From assembly GCF_020400605.1 (NCBI RefSeq), contig NZ_JAINRD010000001.1:1-64000 (forward strand): DNA of 64,000 bases, read 5' to 3'. The notes under the pieces were generated by a model that worked only from the letters and a program-made list of their open reading frames with translations, made no database searches and had not been told where the DNA came from. The position numbers and the translations under genes were made by a program. Position 1 is the first letter of the stretch; each line of letters opens with the position of its first letter. Source of the stretch: Streptomyces aculeolatus. GTDB lineage: Bacteria > Actinomycetota > Actinomycetes > Streptomycetales > Streptomycetaceae. Below are positions 1 to 8,840 of this stretch, one piece after another.

Positions 1-208
1 CATCGGGGACCTGAAGACGCGGTTCACGATCGTCATCGTGACGCACAACATGCAGCAGGCGGCCCGGGTCTCGGACCGTACCGCGTTCTTCAACCTGGCC
101 GCCGTCGGCGAGCCGGGCCGGCTCATCGAGCTGGACGACACCGACAAGATCTTCTCCAACCCCTCGGTGCAGGCGACCGAGGACTACGTCTCGGGCCGCT
201 TCGGCTGA
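1..208 (+). CDS. pstB: Phosphate ABC transporter ATP-binding protein PstB, C-terminal part (5' end outside window)
   Basis: Only the last 68 codons are visible, read from base 2 to a TGA at 206-208. PstB is the cytoplasmic ATPase that powers the PstSCA high-affinity phosphate importer. The fragment holds the H-loop (VTHNM, with its switch histidine) followed by the Asp/Gln-rich helix and the conserved family ending (EDYVSGRFG). The ABC signature and Walker motifs lie outside the window. The gene converges on the FtsX-type permease, with a strong hairpin between the two. Substrate assignment rests on the C-terminal similarity to PstB as I remember it; another ABC ATPase is possible but less likely. 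Confidence 0.82.
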   Translation, partial: IGDLKTRFTIVIVTHNMQQAARVSDRTAFFNLAAVGEPGRLIELDDTDKIFSNPSVQATEDYVSGRFG

Positions 209-293
209 GCCGACGACTCCGGCCGGTGCCCCGGGGGACACCGGCCGGCCGAGCCGTCTTGCGGTGCTGCCTGGCGGTGCCGCCGCAAGACAC

Positions 294-321
294 GGGCCCG
301 CCCCGCACCCGGGGCGGGCCC
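294..321. terminator. Bidirectional intrinsic-type terminator hairpin
   Basis: A perfect 12-bp GC stem (GGGCCCGCCCCG pairing with CGGGGCGGGCCC) with the loop CACC lies between the convergent pstB and FtsX-permease genes. There is no U-tract, as is usual in high-GC actinomycetes. Confidence 0.7.
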
Positions 322-342
322 GCCCTGCTCATCCCTTTCTGC

Positions 343-2865
343 TCACTCCTCCGCCAGCGCCGCCTCCGCGGGGCGCTTGCGCAGGGCCGCCCAGCCCGGC
401 ACGAGGGTGGCGGTGAGGGCGAGGGCCACGGCACCGGCGACCACGGCCGCGTAGACGGACAGCGGGCCGGAGGGGAGCATGCTGTCCGCCGCCGCGTGGC
501 TGAACGGCACCAGCGCGGTGGCCGCGGCCGCCGTGCCGAGGCCCACGCCGATCCCGGCGACGATCAGCGCCTCGATCGTCAGCATCCGCAGCACCTGCCG
601 GCGGGTGGCACCGGCGAGCCGCTGGAGCCCGAACTCGCGGCGGCGGCCGGAGACGGAGAGCACCAGGTTGTTGACCACGGAGATCGCGGTGTACGCGACG
701 ATCATGCCGACCATCAGGTAGTTGACCCACGCCTGGGTCTCGGTGTCCTTGATGTTGGCCTCGATCAGCTCGTCGCGGTCGGCGACGGCGGTGCCGGGGT
801 GGTCCGCAAGGGTCTTCTCCAGGCTCGCCGTCAGCGCCGCCGCGCTCGTGCCGTCCTCGGCGCGTACGAGGATCTGCTGCGGCAGCGCCCCGTCGGTGTG
901 CCCGGCGAGGAGGCCGGCGGGCACGAACGCGGTGTCGTATCCGGCGCGGCCCTCGAAGAGCACGGCGATCCGCAGGTCCGCGGCGGCGCCGTCGCCGAAG
1001 CGCACCTCGACGGTGTCGCCGACGCTGCGCCCGTCCGCCGCGCCGGCGGGCAGGGCGACCGTGGCGCCGGTGAGGTCGGCGACCTCGCCCTCGACCGGGT
1101 CCAGGGCGGTGGTGCGGGCGGCGCCGCGGGCGTCGATGCCCTGGAGCGGTACGCCGTCCTCGTCGCCGATGCCGTCGATCCAGCCGGTGCTGGTGACGTA
1201 CGCGCCGGCCGCGGCGACGCCGTCGGTGGCGCGGACGTCGGCGGTGAGCGCCGGGTCGAGGGTGCCGGAGGCGGAGTCGACGACGGCGTCGGCGCGCAGG
1301 TTCTGCGCGTACGCCTCGCGGGAGGCGTCGGTCTGCGTGGTCTGGAGGTACAGGTTCGCGGTGGCCATCGCGACGGCCAGCATCACGGGCGTGACGACGC
1401 CCGCCATCCGCACGGCGCGGGCCCGGGCGGTGAGGACGGCGAGTTCGCCGCCGGCGCCGGTGACGGCCCGGACCGGGCCGGAGATCAGCACGGTGCACAG
1501 CTTCGTCAGGCCCGGGCCGAGGAGCGCGAGGCCGATGGCCGTGCACAGCACGGTGGGCCCGGCGGTGCTGGCGGCGATCGGGCCGTCGAAGAGCACCCAG
1601 GTGAGGATGGCCAGCGCGGTCGCGCCGGCGAGGAAGAGCAGGGCCGCCACGATCCGTACCGGGGACGCCCAGCGGGTCCGTACCGCGGACTCCGCCATCG
1701 CCTCGACGGCCGTGACCCGCACCCCGCGCCGGCCGCCGATGAAGCCGCCGAGCAGCGAGGTCAGCAGCAGCGCGCCGCCCGCGGCGACCGCGGGGATCCA
1801 GCCCTGCTCGTACGCGACGGCCTCCGACACCATGCCGCTGCCGGTGAACTCCTCGAACAGCCGCTCCCCCGCGGGCGGTCCGGCGAACCAGCCCGCCGCG
1901 CCCGCGACCAGCGCGACCATCAGCGTCTCGGCGAGCAGCAGCCGGCGCAGCTGGCGCGGGGTGCCGCCGATGGTGCGCAGCAGGGCGAACTCGCGGCGGC
2001 GGCGCTCGACGGACAGCGCGACCGTGCCGGAGACGACGAAGACCGCGACGAGGGCGGCCATGCCGCCGAAGGCGCCGGCCAGCGCGATGAGGTCCTCCTT
2101 GCGGGTCAGCACCTCCGGGTACTCGACGGCGCCGCGGTCGTCGCCGGTGACGACCTTCGCGGGGGCCTGCGCCTGCGCGGTGCGGTCCGCGACGACCCCG
2201 CCGAGGCGGTCCTTCAGCTCGCCGTGGTCGGTGCCGGGCGCGGCGGTGACGGCGATGTCGGCGACGGCGGGGGAGAGTTCGCGGGCGCGCTCGTCGGTGA
2301 AGAACACGGCGCCGCGGTCGACGGCGTGCCCGCTGCGGACCACGCCGGTCAGGCGGTACGCCTCGGCGCCGCCCTGCGCGGCGACGCGCACCTCGTCGCC
2401 GGGGCGCACGCCGTACGCCCCGGCGGTCGCCTCGTCCAGCACCACGTCGCGGGGGCCCTCCGGCGCCCGGCCGGCGGCCAGTTCGTACGGGGTGACGGCG
2501 GCGGAGGACCAGCCGTGGGCCTGCGCGTCGGGGGCGTCGCCGTCCCCGAGTACGGCGGCCTCGAAGACCCGCTCGGGGACGGCGCGTTCGACGCCGGGGA
2601 CGTCCCGTACGGCCGCGGTCAGGGCGTCGTCCAGCGCGGGGCGTTCGGGCAGGACGGCGGTCTCGTCGCCGCGGGGCAGGTCGCGGTCGCCGGTGACGAC
2701 GAGGTCGGCGCCCGCGAGGCGCTGGGCGGGCGCGTTGTTGCGTATGCCGGTCTCCAGCAGGCCGCCGCACGTCATCACGATGACGGCGCCCAGGAAGAGC
2801 GCCAGGAAGGTCGCCGACAGCGAGGCGGCCCGGTGGCGGAGCGTACGGATGGCCATGGCCCACAT
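343..2865 (-). CDS. FtsX/MacB-type ABC transporter permease (840 aa)
   Basis: A large membrane permease with two FtsX-type halves. An N-terminal membrane segment (about residues 13-35) precedes an extracytoplasmic domain. Three helices follow at roughly 260-380, then a central helix pair, a second large extracytoplasmic domain, and the C-terminal three-helix FtsX block ending near LVPGWAALRKR. The motif RRREFALLRTIGGTPRQ and its C-terminal copy RRREFGLQRLAGATRRQ are the usual coupling segments of both halves. I chose the ATG at 2865 because GAGGGGAA lies 9 nt upstream; an in-frame ATG at 2898 lacks a ribosome binding site. Such permeases normally have an ATPase gene beside them, but here the upstream gene is aspS and the downstream neighbour is convergent pstB, so the partner is not adjacent. 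Substrate unknown; lipoprotein or peptide export is typical of the family. Confidence 0.88.
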   Translation of the reverse strand: MWAMAIRTLRHRAASLSATFLALFLGAVIVMTCGGLLETGIRNNAPAQRLAGADLVVTGDRDLPRGDETAVLPERPALDDALTAAVRDVPGVERAVPERVFEAAVLGDGDAPDAQAHGWSSAAVTPYELAAGRAPEGPRDVVLDEATAGAYGVRPGDEVRVAAQGGAEAYRLTGVVRSGHAVDRGAVFFTDERARELSPAVADIAVTAAPGTDHGELKDRLGGVVADRTAQAQAPAKVVTGDDRGAVEYPEVLTRKEDLIALAGAFGGMAALVAVFVVSGTVALSVERRRREFALLRTIGGTPRQLRRLLLAETLMVALVAGAAGWFAGPPAGERLFEEFTGSGMVSEAVAYEQGWIPAVAAGGALLLTSLLGGFIGGRRGVRVTAVEAMAESAVRTRWASPVRIVAALLFLAGATALAILTWVLFDGPIAASTAGPTVLCTAIGLALLGPGLTKLCTVLISGPVRAVTGAGGELAVLTARARAVRMAGVVTPVMLAVAMATANLYLQTTQTDASREAYAQNLRADAVVDSASGTLDPALTADVRATDGVAAAGAYVTSTGWIDGIGDEDGVPLQGIDARGAARTTALDPVEGEVADLTGATVALPAGAADGRSVGDTVEVRFGDGAAADLRIAVLFEGRAGYDTAFVPAGLLAGHTDGALPQQILVRAEDGTSAAALTASLEKTLADHPGTAVADRDELIEANIKDTETQAWVNYLMVGMIVAYTAISVVNNLVLSVSGRRREFGLQRLAGATRRQVLRMLTIEALIVAGIGVGLGTAAAATALVPFSHAAADSMLPSGPLSVYAAVVAGAVALALTATLVPGWAALRKRPAEAALAEE

Positions 2866-2968
2866 GGGACGGTTCCCCTCTGCGACGTCGGATGACATCA
2901 ACCTAGGAACTCGCGCCCGCGCGTCCCATGGGATGCCCACCCGACTCGGGGGTGTACCTGGCACCACC

Positions 2969-3003
2969 ACGGGCCGGGGGCCCCGCGGGGCGCCCCGGCC
3001 CGT
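2969..3003 (-). terminator. Terminator hairpin downstream of aspS
   Basis: An 11-bp GC stem (ACGGGCCGGGG with CCCCGGCCCGT) encloses a further self-complementary GCCCCGCGGGGC core. It sits just after the aspS stop codon on the minus strand and before the FtsX permease start, so the two genes are probably separate transcription units. Confidence 0.55.
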
Positions 3004-3026
3004 ACGCCGGTGTGGAAGCCCGCCCG

Positions 3027-4793
3027 CTACTTGGGCTGGGGCTTGCGCAGCTCGATGTGCAGCTCGCGCAGGCGGGCCTCGTCGACCTCGCTGGGCGCGC
3101 CCATCAGCAGGTCCTGCGCGTTGCCGTTGAGGGGGAAGGCGATCGTCTCGCGGATGTTCGGCTCGTCGGCCAGCAGCATCACGATGCGGTCGATGCCGGG
3201 CGCGATCCCGCCGTGCGGCGGGGCGCCGAAGCGGAACGCGCGCAGCATGCCGCCGAACTCGCGCTCCACGTCGTCCTTGCTGTAGCCCGCGATGCCGAAG
3301 GCCTTGAACATGACCTCGGGCTCGTGGTTCCGGATCGCGCCGGAGGACAGCTCGACGCCGTTGCAGACGATGTCGTACTGGTACGCGAGGACGTCCAGCG
3401 GGTCCTTGTTCTCCAGCGCCTCGATGCCGCCCTGCGGCATCGAGAACGGGTTGTGCGAGAACTCGATCGCGCCCGTCTCCTCGTCCTTCTCGAACATCGG
3501 GAAGTCGACGATCCAGCAGAACCGGTAGACGTCCTCGGCGAACCGCCCGGCGCGCTTCGCGGCCTCCACGCGCACCGCGCCCATGATCTTGGAGACCTCG
3601 TCGGTGTCGCCGGCGCCGAAGAACACCGCGTGCCCGGCGGCCAGGCCCAGGCGCTCGGTGAGCACCCCCACGTTCTCCTCGGTGAGGAACTTCGCGATCG
3701 GGCCCGTCAGCGCGCCACCCTCGCCGACCCGCACCCACGCCAGGCCCTTCGCGCCCTGCTCGACGGCGAAGTCGCCGAGGGCGTCGAAGAACTTGCGCGG
3801 CTGGTCCTGCACGGCCGGCACCGGCAGCGCCCGCACGTGCTTGCCCGCGAACGCCTTGAACTCGCTGCCCGCGAAGACGTCCGTGACGTCCGACAGCTCC
3901 AGCTCCGCCCGCAGGTCCGGCTTGTCCGAGCCGTACTTGACCATCGCCTCGCGGTACGGGACCCGCGGGAACGGCGACGTGACGTGCCGGCCGTTGCCGA
4001 ACTCCTCGAACAGCTCCGTCATCACCTTCTCGATGACGGCGAAGACGTCCTCCTGCTCGACGAAGCTCATCTCCATGTCGAGCTGGTAGAACTCGCCGGG
4101 CGAGCGGTCGGCGCGGGCGTCCTCGTCGCGGAAGCAGGGCGCGATCTGGAAGTACCGGTCGAACCCGGCCATCATCAGCAGCTGCTTGAACTGCTGCGGG
4201 GCCTGCGGCAGCGCGTAGAACGTGCCGGGGTGCAGCCGGGAGGGCACCAGGAAGTCGCGGGCGCCCTCGGGGGAGGTGGCCGAGAGGATCGGGGTGGTCA
4301 GCTCGTTGAACCCGAGGGCCGTCATCTTCTGCCGGATGGCCGTGACGACCGCGGTACGCAGCATGATGTTGCGGTGCATGCGCTCGCGGCGCAGGTCGAG
4401 GAAGCGGTACTCGAGCCGGCGCTCCTCGCCGACGCCGTCCTCGGCGTTGATCGTGAACGGGATCTGCTCGGCGGCGCCCAGGACCTCGACGTCGGCGACC
4501 TCGATCTCGATCTCGCCGGTGGGCAGCTCGGGGTTGACGTTGTCGGCGCCGCGGGAGACGACCTTGCCGTCCACCCGTACGACGGTCTCCTTGGTGAGGT
4601 GCGCCAGCGCCTCGTTCGCGGCGGTGCCGGGGCGGGCGACGAGCTGGACGACGCCGTAGTGGTCGCGCAGATCGATGAAGAGGATGCCGCCCAGGTCGCG
4701 CCTATTGTGCAGCCAGCCGGACAGGCGGACGTCGCCGCCGACGTCGCTCGCGCGCAGCTCGCCACAGGTGTGGGACCGGTACCGGTGCATCAT
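3027..4793 (-). CDS. aspS: Aspartyl-tRNA synthetase
   Basis: Class IIb aminoacyl-tRNA synthetase that charges tRNA with aspartate in the cytoplasm. The 588-residue length fits the bacterial form. In order it has the N-terminal OB-fold anticodon-binding domain (about 1-110), catalytic motif 2 ([16 protein letters not shown]), the bacterial GAD insertion domain, and motif 3 ([13 protein letters not shown]) near the C-terminus. Two ATG codons are adjacent at 4793 and 4790; neither has a clear ribosome binding site, and the second gives the more usual start [10 protein letters not shown]. The OB-fold reads RRDLGG, that is Leu at a position where, as I recall, tRNA-Asn-tolerant enzymes such as the mycobacterial one carry His, so discriminating behaviour is possible. 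Divergent from the SpoIIE-type phosphatase gene. Confidence 0.98.
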   Translation of the reverse strand: MMHRYRSHTCGELRASDVGGDVRLSGWLHNRRDLGGILFIDLRDHYGVVQLVARPGTAANEALAHLTKETVVRVDGKVVSRGADNVNPELPTGEIEIEVADVEVLGAAEQIPFTINAEDGVGEERRLEYRFLDLRRERMHRNIMLRTAVVTAIRQKMTALGFNELTTPILSATSPEGARDFLVPSRLHPGTFYALPQAPQQFKQLLMMAGFDRYFQIAPCFRDEDARADRSPGEFYQLDMEMSFVEQEDVFAVIEKVMTELFEEFGNGRHVTSPFPRVPYREAMVKYGSDKPDLRAELELSDVTDVFAGSEFKAFAGKHVRALPVPAVQDQPRKFFDALGDFAVEQGAKGLAWVRVGEGGALTGPIAKFLTEENVGVLTERLGLAAGHAVFFGAGDTDEVSKIMGAVRVEAAKRAGRFAEDVYRFCWIVDFPMFEKDEETGAIEFSHNPFSMPQGGIEALENKDPLDVLAYQYDIVCNGVELSSGAIRNHEPEVMFKAFGIAGYSKDDVEREFGGMLRAFRFGAPPHGGIAPGIDRIVMLLADEPNIRETIAFPLNGNAQDLLMGAPSEVDEARLRELHIELRKPQPK

Positions 4794-4935
4794 TCATCCA
4801 GTTCGTCGGGCTCGTCGTGTTCGGCTCGCCGTCTCCGGCCGTCGTCCTCGGCTCGCCGCCGATTCGGCCAGGAGAGTGCTCAGCCCGCCAAGACTACCGT
4901 CCCCGCCTTCCCCGGCCGCACGGGGGCAATCACCT

Positions 4936-4941
4936 TAAAAT
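4936..4941 (+). promoter_or_regulatory. Candidate -10 element of a leaderless transcript (SpoIIE-type gene)
   Basis: TAAAAT ends 6 nt before the ATG at 4948 with no good Shine-Dalgarno between them. This is the spacing expected when transcription starts at or next to the start codon. No clear -35 was seen. Confidence 0.4.
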
Positions 4942-4947
4942 AGGGCA

Positions 4948-7212
4948 ATGCGCACCGAGGAGGTCCTGGCTGCCGTCGGCACCGGGGTGTGGAGCTGGGA
5001 TGCCGCCTCCGGCACCGTGACCATGGACGCCGAGGCCGCCCGGCTCGTCGGCCTGCCCGCTCGGCAGACGGAGACGACGGCCGCGGTCGTACGGGGCCAC
5101 TGCCACGGCGTGGACTACGTCGAGCTGGCCGGGGCGATGGACCTGGCCCGCACGGAGGGCACCGTCGCGGAGGCGGCACTGCGGATCGTGGACGAGCGGG
5201 GGACGGTGCTGCGGGTCGTACGGACCAGGATGCGGCCGTTCCGCGGCGGCCGGCCGGCGCCCGGGGAGCACGGCGGTCCGGGCCGGGCGGGCCGGGAGGA
5301 GACCGGGCGGGCGAAGCCGGAGGACGCCGGGCGGGCGGGCCGGGAGGGCGAGGGGCAGGCGGGCCGCGGACAAGGCGACGTGCCCGCGGGCGACGCGCTC
5401 ATGTCCGGCACGGTGCAGGAGGTCGTCGAGCCCCTCCCCGGCGCCAGCGCCGGCACCTCCCCGCCCTCGCCGCTGACCAGCGACTGGCGGCTGTCCCGCG
5501 AGGCCTTCCTGCTCGACGCCGGCCGCGCGCTCGCCGAGTCCCGCGGCACCGACCAGGTGCTGCGCGTCGCCGCGTCCCTGTCGATGCCCGGCTTCTCGCC
5601 CGACGGCATGGCCGTCTTCGGCGTCGAGGGCGACCACCTCACCGTCATCGGGCAGCACGGCTACCGCCCCGAGGACGAGGAGCCCTTCAGCGACATCCCC
5701 CTCGAATCCGACTACCCCGGCTCCGTCGCGGTCCGCACCGGCCGCGCCATCTACATCGCGGGCCGCGAGGAGTACCGCCGCCGCTTCCCCGAGGCGTGGC
5801 GGCTCGCCGGCCGGCTGGGCCGGCGCTCATGGGCGTACGTGCCGCTGATCGTGGCCGGCCGGGTCATCGGCGTGTGGCTGGCGGCCTTCTCCCACCCCGC
5901 GCCCTTCACGCCCGACGAGCGCTCCGTGCTCACCACCGTGGCGCGCATGCTGGCGCAGGCGCTGTCCCGCGCGCACGTGCACGAGTCCGAGCGCGAGCTG
6001 TCCGCCGGGCTGCAGCGCAGCCTGATGCCGGAGGAGGTGCCGCCGACACCGGGCATGACGGTGGCCGCCCGCTACGTGCCGACCGGCGGCGGGCTGGAGA
6101 TCGGCGGCGACTGGTACGACGTGATCACGCTGCCGTCCGGCAAGACGGCCGTGGTCATCGGCGACGTCCAGGGCCACGACGTGCGCGCCGCCGGACTGAT
6201 GAGCCAGCTGCGGATCGCCATCCGCGCGTACGCCTCCGAAGGGCACCACCCCGATGCCGTACTCACCCGGGCCTCCCACTTCCTCACCCAGCTGAACCAG
6301 CGCGAGGGCCTGGACACCGACTCCCTGCCCGAGGACGCCGACCCCCGCTTCGCCACCTGCCTCTACATGAAGGCCGACCCGGCCGCCGGCACCCTCCACA
6401 TCGCCCGCGCCGGCCACCTCGACCCGGCGATGGGCATCGGCGACGGCACCCTCCTCGTCCGCCCCACCGAGGGCGGCCTGCCCCTCGGCGTCGTCGAGGA
6501 CCCCGACTACCCCGTCACCCGACTGGTCATGGAGCCGGGCGAGCTGATGCTGCTGTGCAGCGACGGGCTCATCGAGACCGGCGGCCACGACCTGGAGACC
6601 GGCCGCGACCGGCTGCGCCGGGTCTACTCCGGGCACGTGGGCGACGACCTGGAGACGCTGGCGGACGCGCTCATCGACGCCGTCAGCGGCCCCCACTCCC
6701 ACGCCACCCCCGGGCCGCACGCGGAGCGCCGCGAGGACGACATCGCGCTCGTCCTCCTCCGCCGCGACCAGCCCCCGCGGGAGGGCGAACCGGGCGCCGC
6801 CCCCGCCACCGGCCGCCACATGCACCTCACCGTCCCCCAGGCGGAGCAGCAGCGCACCGCGGACGCCCGCCACGAACTCCGCGCCATGCTCTTCGACTGG
6901 TCCACCCCCGCGCAGGTCGACTCCGCCGAGCTGGTCCTCTCCGAACTCGTCGCCAACGTGCTCCTGCACACCGACAGCGACGCCGACATCAGCGCCGACG
7001 TCACCGGCCCCCGCGGCAACCGCACCCTGCGCGTCAGCGTCGGCGACGCCGACACGGGCCTCCCCCATCTGCGCCATCCGGGGGAGCTGTCCTCCTCGGG
7101 CCGCGGGCTGTTCCTGCTCCAGGAGCTGTCGGGCGAGTGGGGCACGGAGCCGAAGGGGGACGGCAAGGAGATCTGGTGCGAGTTCCACGAGGAGGAGCGG
7201 CCGACGCCGTAG
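4948..7212 (+). CDS. SpoIIE-family PP2C phosphatase with PAS, GAF and anti-sigma-type ATPase domains (754 aa)
   Basis: A multi-domain signalling protein. Residues 1-95 form a PAS-like sensor (TGVWSWDAASG). After a charged Gly/Arg-rich linker (about 100-150) comes a GAF domain (about 185-335). The PP2C/SpoIIE phosphatase follows (about 355-600), with the metal-binding motifs GGDWYDV, GDVQGHD, HLDPAM and CSDGLIETGG. Residues about 630-750 form an RsbW-like histidine-kinase ATPase fold (ELVANVLLHTDSD, SSGRGLFLL). Such proteins dephosphorylate anti-anti-sigma factors and may also phosphorylate or bind them, so it may act in a partner-switching stress or development circuit. No sigma, anti-sigma or anti-anti-sigma gene is adjacent. 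The start is probably leaderless. Confidence 0.93.
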   Translation: MRTEEVLAAVGTGVWSWDAASGTVTMDAEAARLVGLPARQTETTAAVVRGHCHGVDYVELAGAMDLARTEGTVAEAALRIVDERGTVLRVVRTRMRPFRGGRPAPGEHGGPGRAGREETGRAKPEDAGRAGREGEGQAGRGQGDVPAGDALMSGTVQEVVEPLPGASAGTSPPSPLTSDWRLSREAFLLDAGRALAESRGTDQVLRVAASLSMPGFSPDGMAVFGVEGDHLTVIGQHGYRPEDEEPFSDIPLESDYPGSVAVRTGRAIYIAGREEYRRRFPEAWRLAGRLGRRSWAYVPLIVAGRVIGVWLAAFSHPAPFTPDERSVLTTVARMLAQALSRAHVHESERELSAGLQRSLMPEEVPPTPGMTVAARYVPTGGGLEIGGDWYDVITLPSGKTAVVIGDVQGHDVRAAGLMSQLRIAIRAYASEGHHPDAVLTRASHFLTQLNQREGLDTDSLPEDADPRFATCLYMKADPAAGTLHIARAGHLDPAMGIGDGTLLVRPTEGGLPLGVVEDPDYPVTRLVMEPGELMLLCSDGLIETGGHDLETGRDRLRRVYSGHVGDDLETLADALIDAVSGPHSHATPGPHAERREDDIALVLLRRDQPPREGEPGAAPATGRHMHLTVPQAEQQRTADARHELRAMLFDWSTPAQVDSAELVLSELVANVLLHTDSDADISADVTGPRGNRTLRVSVGDADTGLPHLRHPGELSSSGRGLFLLQELSGEWGTEPKGDGKEIWCEFHEEERPTP

Positions 7213-7213
7213 C

Positions 7214-7318
7214 GGGGTCGTTATGGCTGGGGTCGTTGTGGCTGGGGTCGTTGTGGCTGGGGTCGTTGTGGCTGGGGTCGTTGTGGCTGGGGTCGTTGTG
7301 GCTGGGGTCGCCGCGGCG
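7214..7318. repeat. 15-bp minisatellite, six units plus one degenerate unit
   Basis: The unit GGGGTCGTTGTGGCT repeats head to tail from 7214. Unit 1 differs by one base (TTATGG), units 2-6 are identical, and unit 7 (7304-7318) is degenerate. The array fills the gap between the convergent SpoIIE-type and hydrolase genes. It is a multiple of three and stays open in several frames, which creates false ORFs on both strands. Confidence 0.95.
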
Positions 7319-7322
7319 GGGG

Positions 7323-8129
7323 TCAGCCGCCGGGGTTCGCGGGCGCCCGCCGTACGGGCAGCATCGTCTCGACCTCGTCGAGCGCGAGGTGCTCCAGGAC
7401 GAGCCGGTTGACCAGCCCCGCCTGCTCCAGCGGCACCACGTGGGACGCCCCGGGCACGACCGCCAGCCGGCTGCGCGGGACGGCGCGGTAGAGGGCGATG
7501 GTGTGCTCCAGCGTCATCAGGTCGTCGTCGCCGACGAGCACGAGCGTGGGGGCGGAGATCCGGCCCAGGTCGTCCTCGGTGAGCGTCGGCTCCGTACGCC
7601 ACATCTCGATGACCTTGTCGACCACCGTGGGCCAGTGGTCCGGCCCGTCGGGGCTGACAGCCTCGTACAGCCCGCGGAAGAACGCGAGGTCGTCCCCTTC
7701 GGCCGTCATCGAGTCGAGCATGGCGGGCTCGACGAAGCACTCGCCGGCGGGCCGGAAGCCGGCCCCCATCAGCACGACCTTGCGCACGAGGTCGGGGCGC
7801 GCGAGGGCGACGAGCATCGCGACGATACCGCCGTCGCTCCACCCGACCAGGTGCGCGGGCCCGCCGACGACGGTCTCCAGGAAGGCGACGGTGTCGTCGG
7901 CCATGTCGGCGTACGTCAGCGGCCCCGGCACATCGGGGGTGTGCCCGTGCGCGCGCCGCTCGGGCAGGTACACCCGGTACGCACCGGCCAGCTCCCCCCG
8001 CTGCGCGCCCCAGGTCTCGGCGGTGCAGAACCCGCCGTGCAACAGCACGAGCGGCTCCCCGTCACCCTCGACCTCGAACCAACTCCGCACCCCGCGCAGC
8101 TCGGCATACTCGCCCACGACACCCTCCAC
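7323..8129 (-). CDS. Alpha/beta hydrolase fold protein (268 aa)
   Basis: A single-domain serine hydrolase of unknown substrate. The oxyanion motif LLHGGF is near residue 30. The nucleophile elbow is GWSDGG, the acid is probably in VLVGDDDLMT, and the histidine is in GASHVVPLE. The arrangement and length fit the peptidase S33 or esterase-like group. Translation may begin at the GTG at 8129 or at an in-frame GTG twelve bases in, which has GGAGGG at good spacing. The GNAT gene ends 3 nt upstream, so both are likely co-transcribed and translationally coupled. The C-terminus abuts the 15-bp minisatellite. Confidence 0.88.
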   Translation of the reverse strand: MEGVVGEYAELRGVRSWFEVEGDGEPLVLLHGGFCTAETWGAQRGELAGAYRVYLPERRAHGHTPDVPGPLTYADMADDTVAFLETVVGGPAHLVGWSDGGIVAMLVALARPDLVRKVVLMGAGFRPAGECFVEPAMLDSMTAEGDDLAFFRGLYEAVSPDGPDHWPTVVDKVIEMWRTEPTLTEDDLGRISAPTLVLVGDDDLMTLEHTIALYRAVPRSRLAVVPGASHVVPLEQAGLVNRLVLEHLALDEVETMLPVRRAPANPGG

Positions 8130-8132
8130 CCC

Positions 8133-8702
8133 TCAACCCTCCGCCACTCCCACCCCCTCCGCAACACACGGCCCCGCACGCACGATCCGGAACACCACGT
8201 TCGAACGCAACGGCCCTGCGGGCACGGCGGGGTCGTCGAAGTCGCCGGCCGGGTCCCGGACCATGCCGATCCTGCGCATCACGGCCTGGGAGCGAAGGTT
8301 GGCGGACGTCGTCACGGCGAGGATCTCGGCAAGCCCGAGCGTGTCGAACCCGTAGGCCAGGACGGCCCGCGCGGCCTCGGTGGCGTAGCCCCGGCCCCAG
8401 GCCCGGCGTGCGAGTCGCCAGCCGATCTCCACTCCGGTGAACGGCATGCCGTCGTCGACCGGATCCAGGCCCGCGAAGCCGACGAACTCACCGGTGGCCC
8501 GCACCTCGACCGCCCACCAGCCGAAGCCGCGGCGGTCGAGGTCGGCCTGGAACCGCGCCACGGAGGCGTCGCTCTCCGCACGGGTGAGGAGGTCGCCCAG
8601 GTGCTCCCGGACATCGGGATCGGCGTTCAACGCGGCCCACGGTTCCAGGTCGGAGTCCCGCCATCGGCGCAGCACAAGGCGATCGGTACGCAGTTCCGTC
8701 AT
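8133..8702 (-). CDS. GNAT-family N-acetyltransferase, RimJ/RimL type (189 aa)
   Basis: An acetyl-CoA-dependent acyltransferase. The opening TELRTDRLVLRRW is characteristic of the RimJ/RimL (Acetyltransf_3) group, and the acetyl-CoA loop is ARRAWGRGYATEAARA. The C-terminal part contains the expected Asn and Arg region (TTSANLRSQAVMRRIGM). I chose the ATG at 8702, in the usual family position; the reading frame is open further upstream without a good start. The gene is first in a two-gene unit with the alpha/beta hydrolase. The acceptor could be a protein N-terminus, an antibiotic or a small molecule and cannot be told from sequence. Confidence 0.88.
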   Translation of the reverse strand: MTELRTDRLVLRRWRDSDLEPWAALNADPDVREHLGDLLTRAESDASVARFQADLDRRGFGWWAVEVRATGEFVGFAGLDPVDDGMPFTGVEIGWRLARRAWGRGYATEAARAVLAYGFDTLGLAEILAVTTSANLRSQAVMRRIGMVRDPAGDFDDPAVPAGPLRSNVVFRIVRAGPCVAEGVGVAEG

Positions 8703-8840
8703 GCCACCCACCCAACGTGAGCACTCCCCCGGGGGCAATCTCTTTCCTCAGAGGGCACGGGTCCAGAGCGCGGCGGGGGTCACGGGTCGTCCTTTCGGCG
8801 TCCGGAGTGCTTCGGGGCGGGCCGGCCGGGGAGGTGGGCG

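Noticed and set aside
226..2895. Very long open frames antisense to the FtsX permease
   Set aside because: They are Arg/Ala/Gly-rich products of GC bias. The minus-strand frame has membrane helices and family motifs.
7214..7318. Possible CRISPR-like array
   Set aside because: Units are directly joined with no spacers and no cas genes are near; it is a minisatellite.
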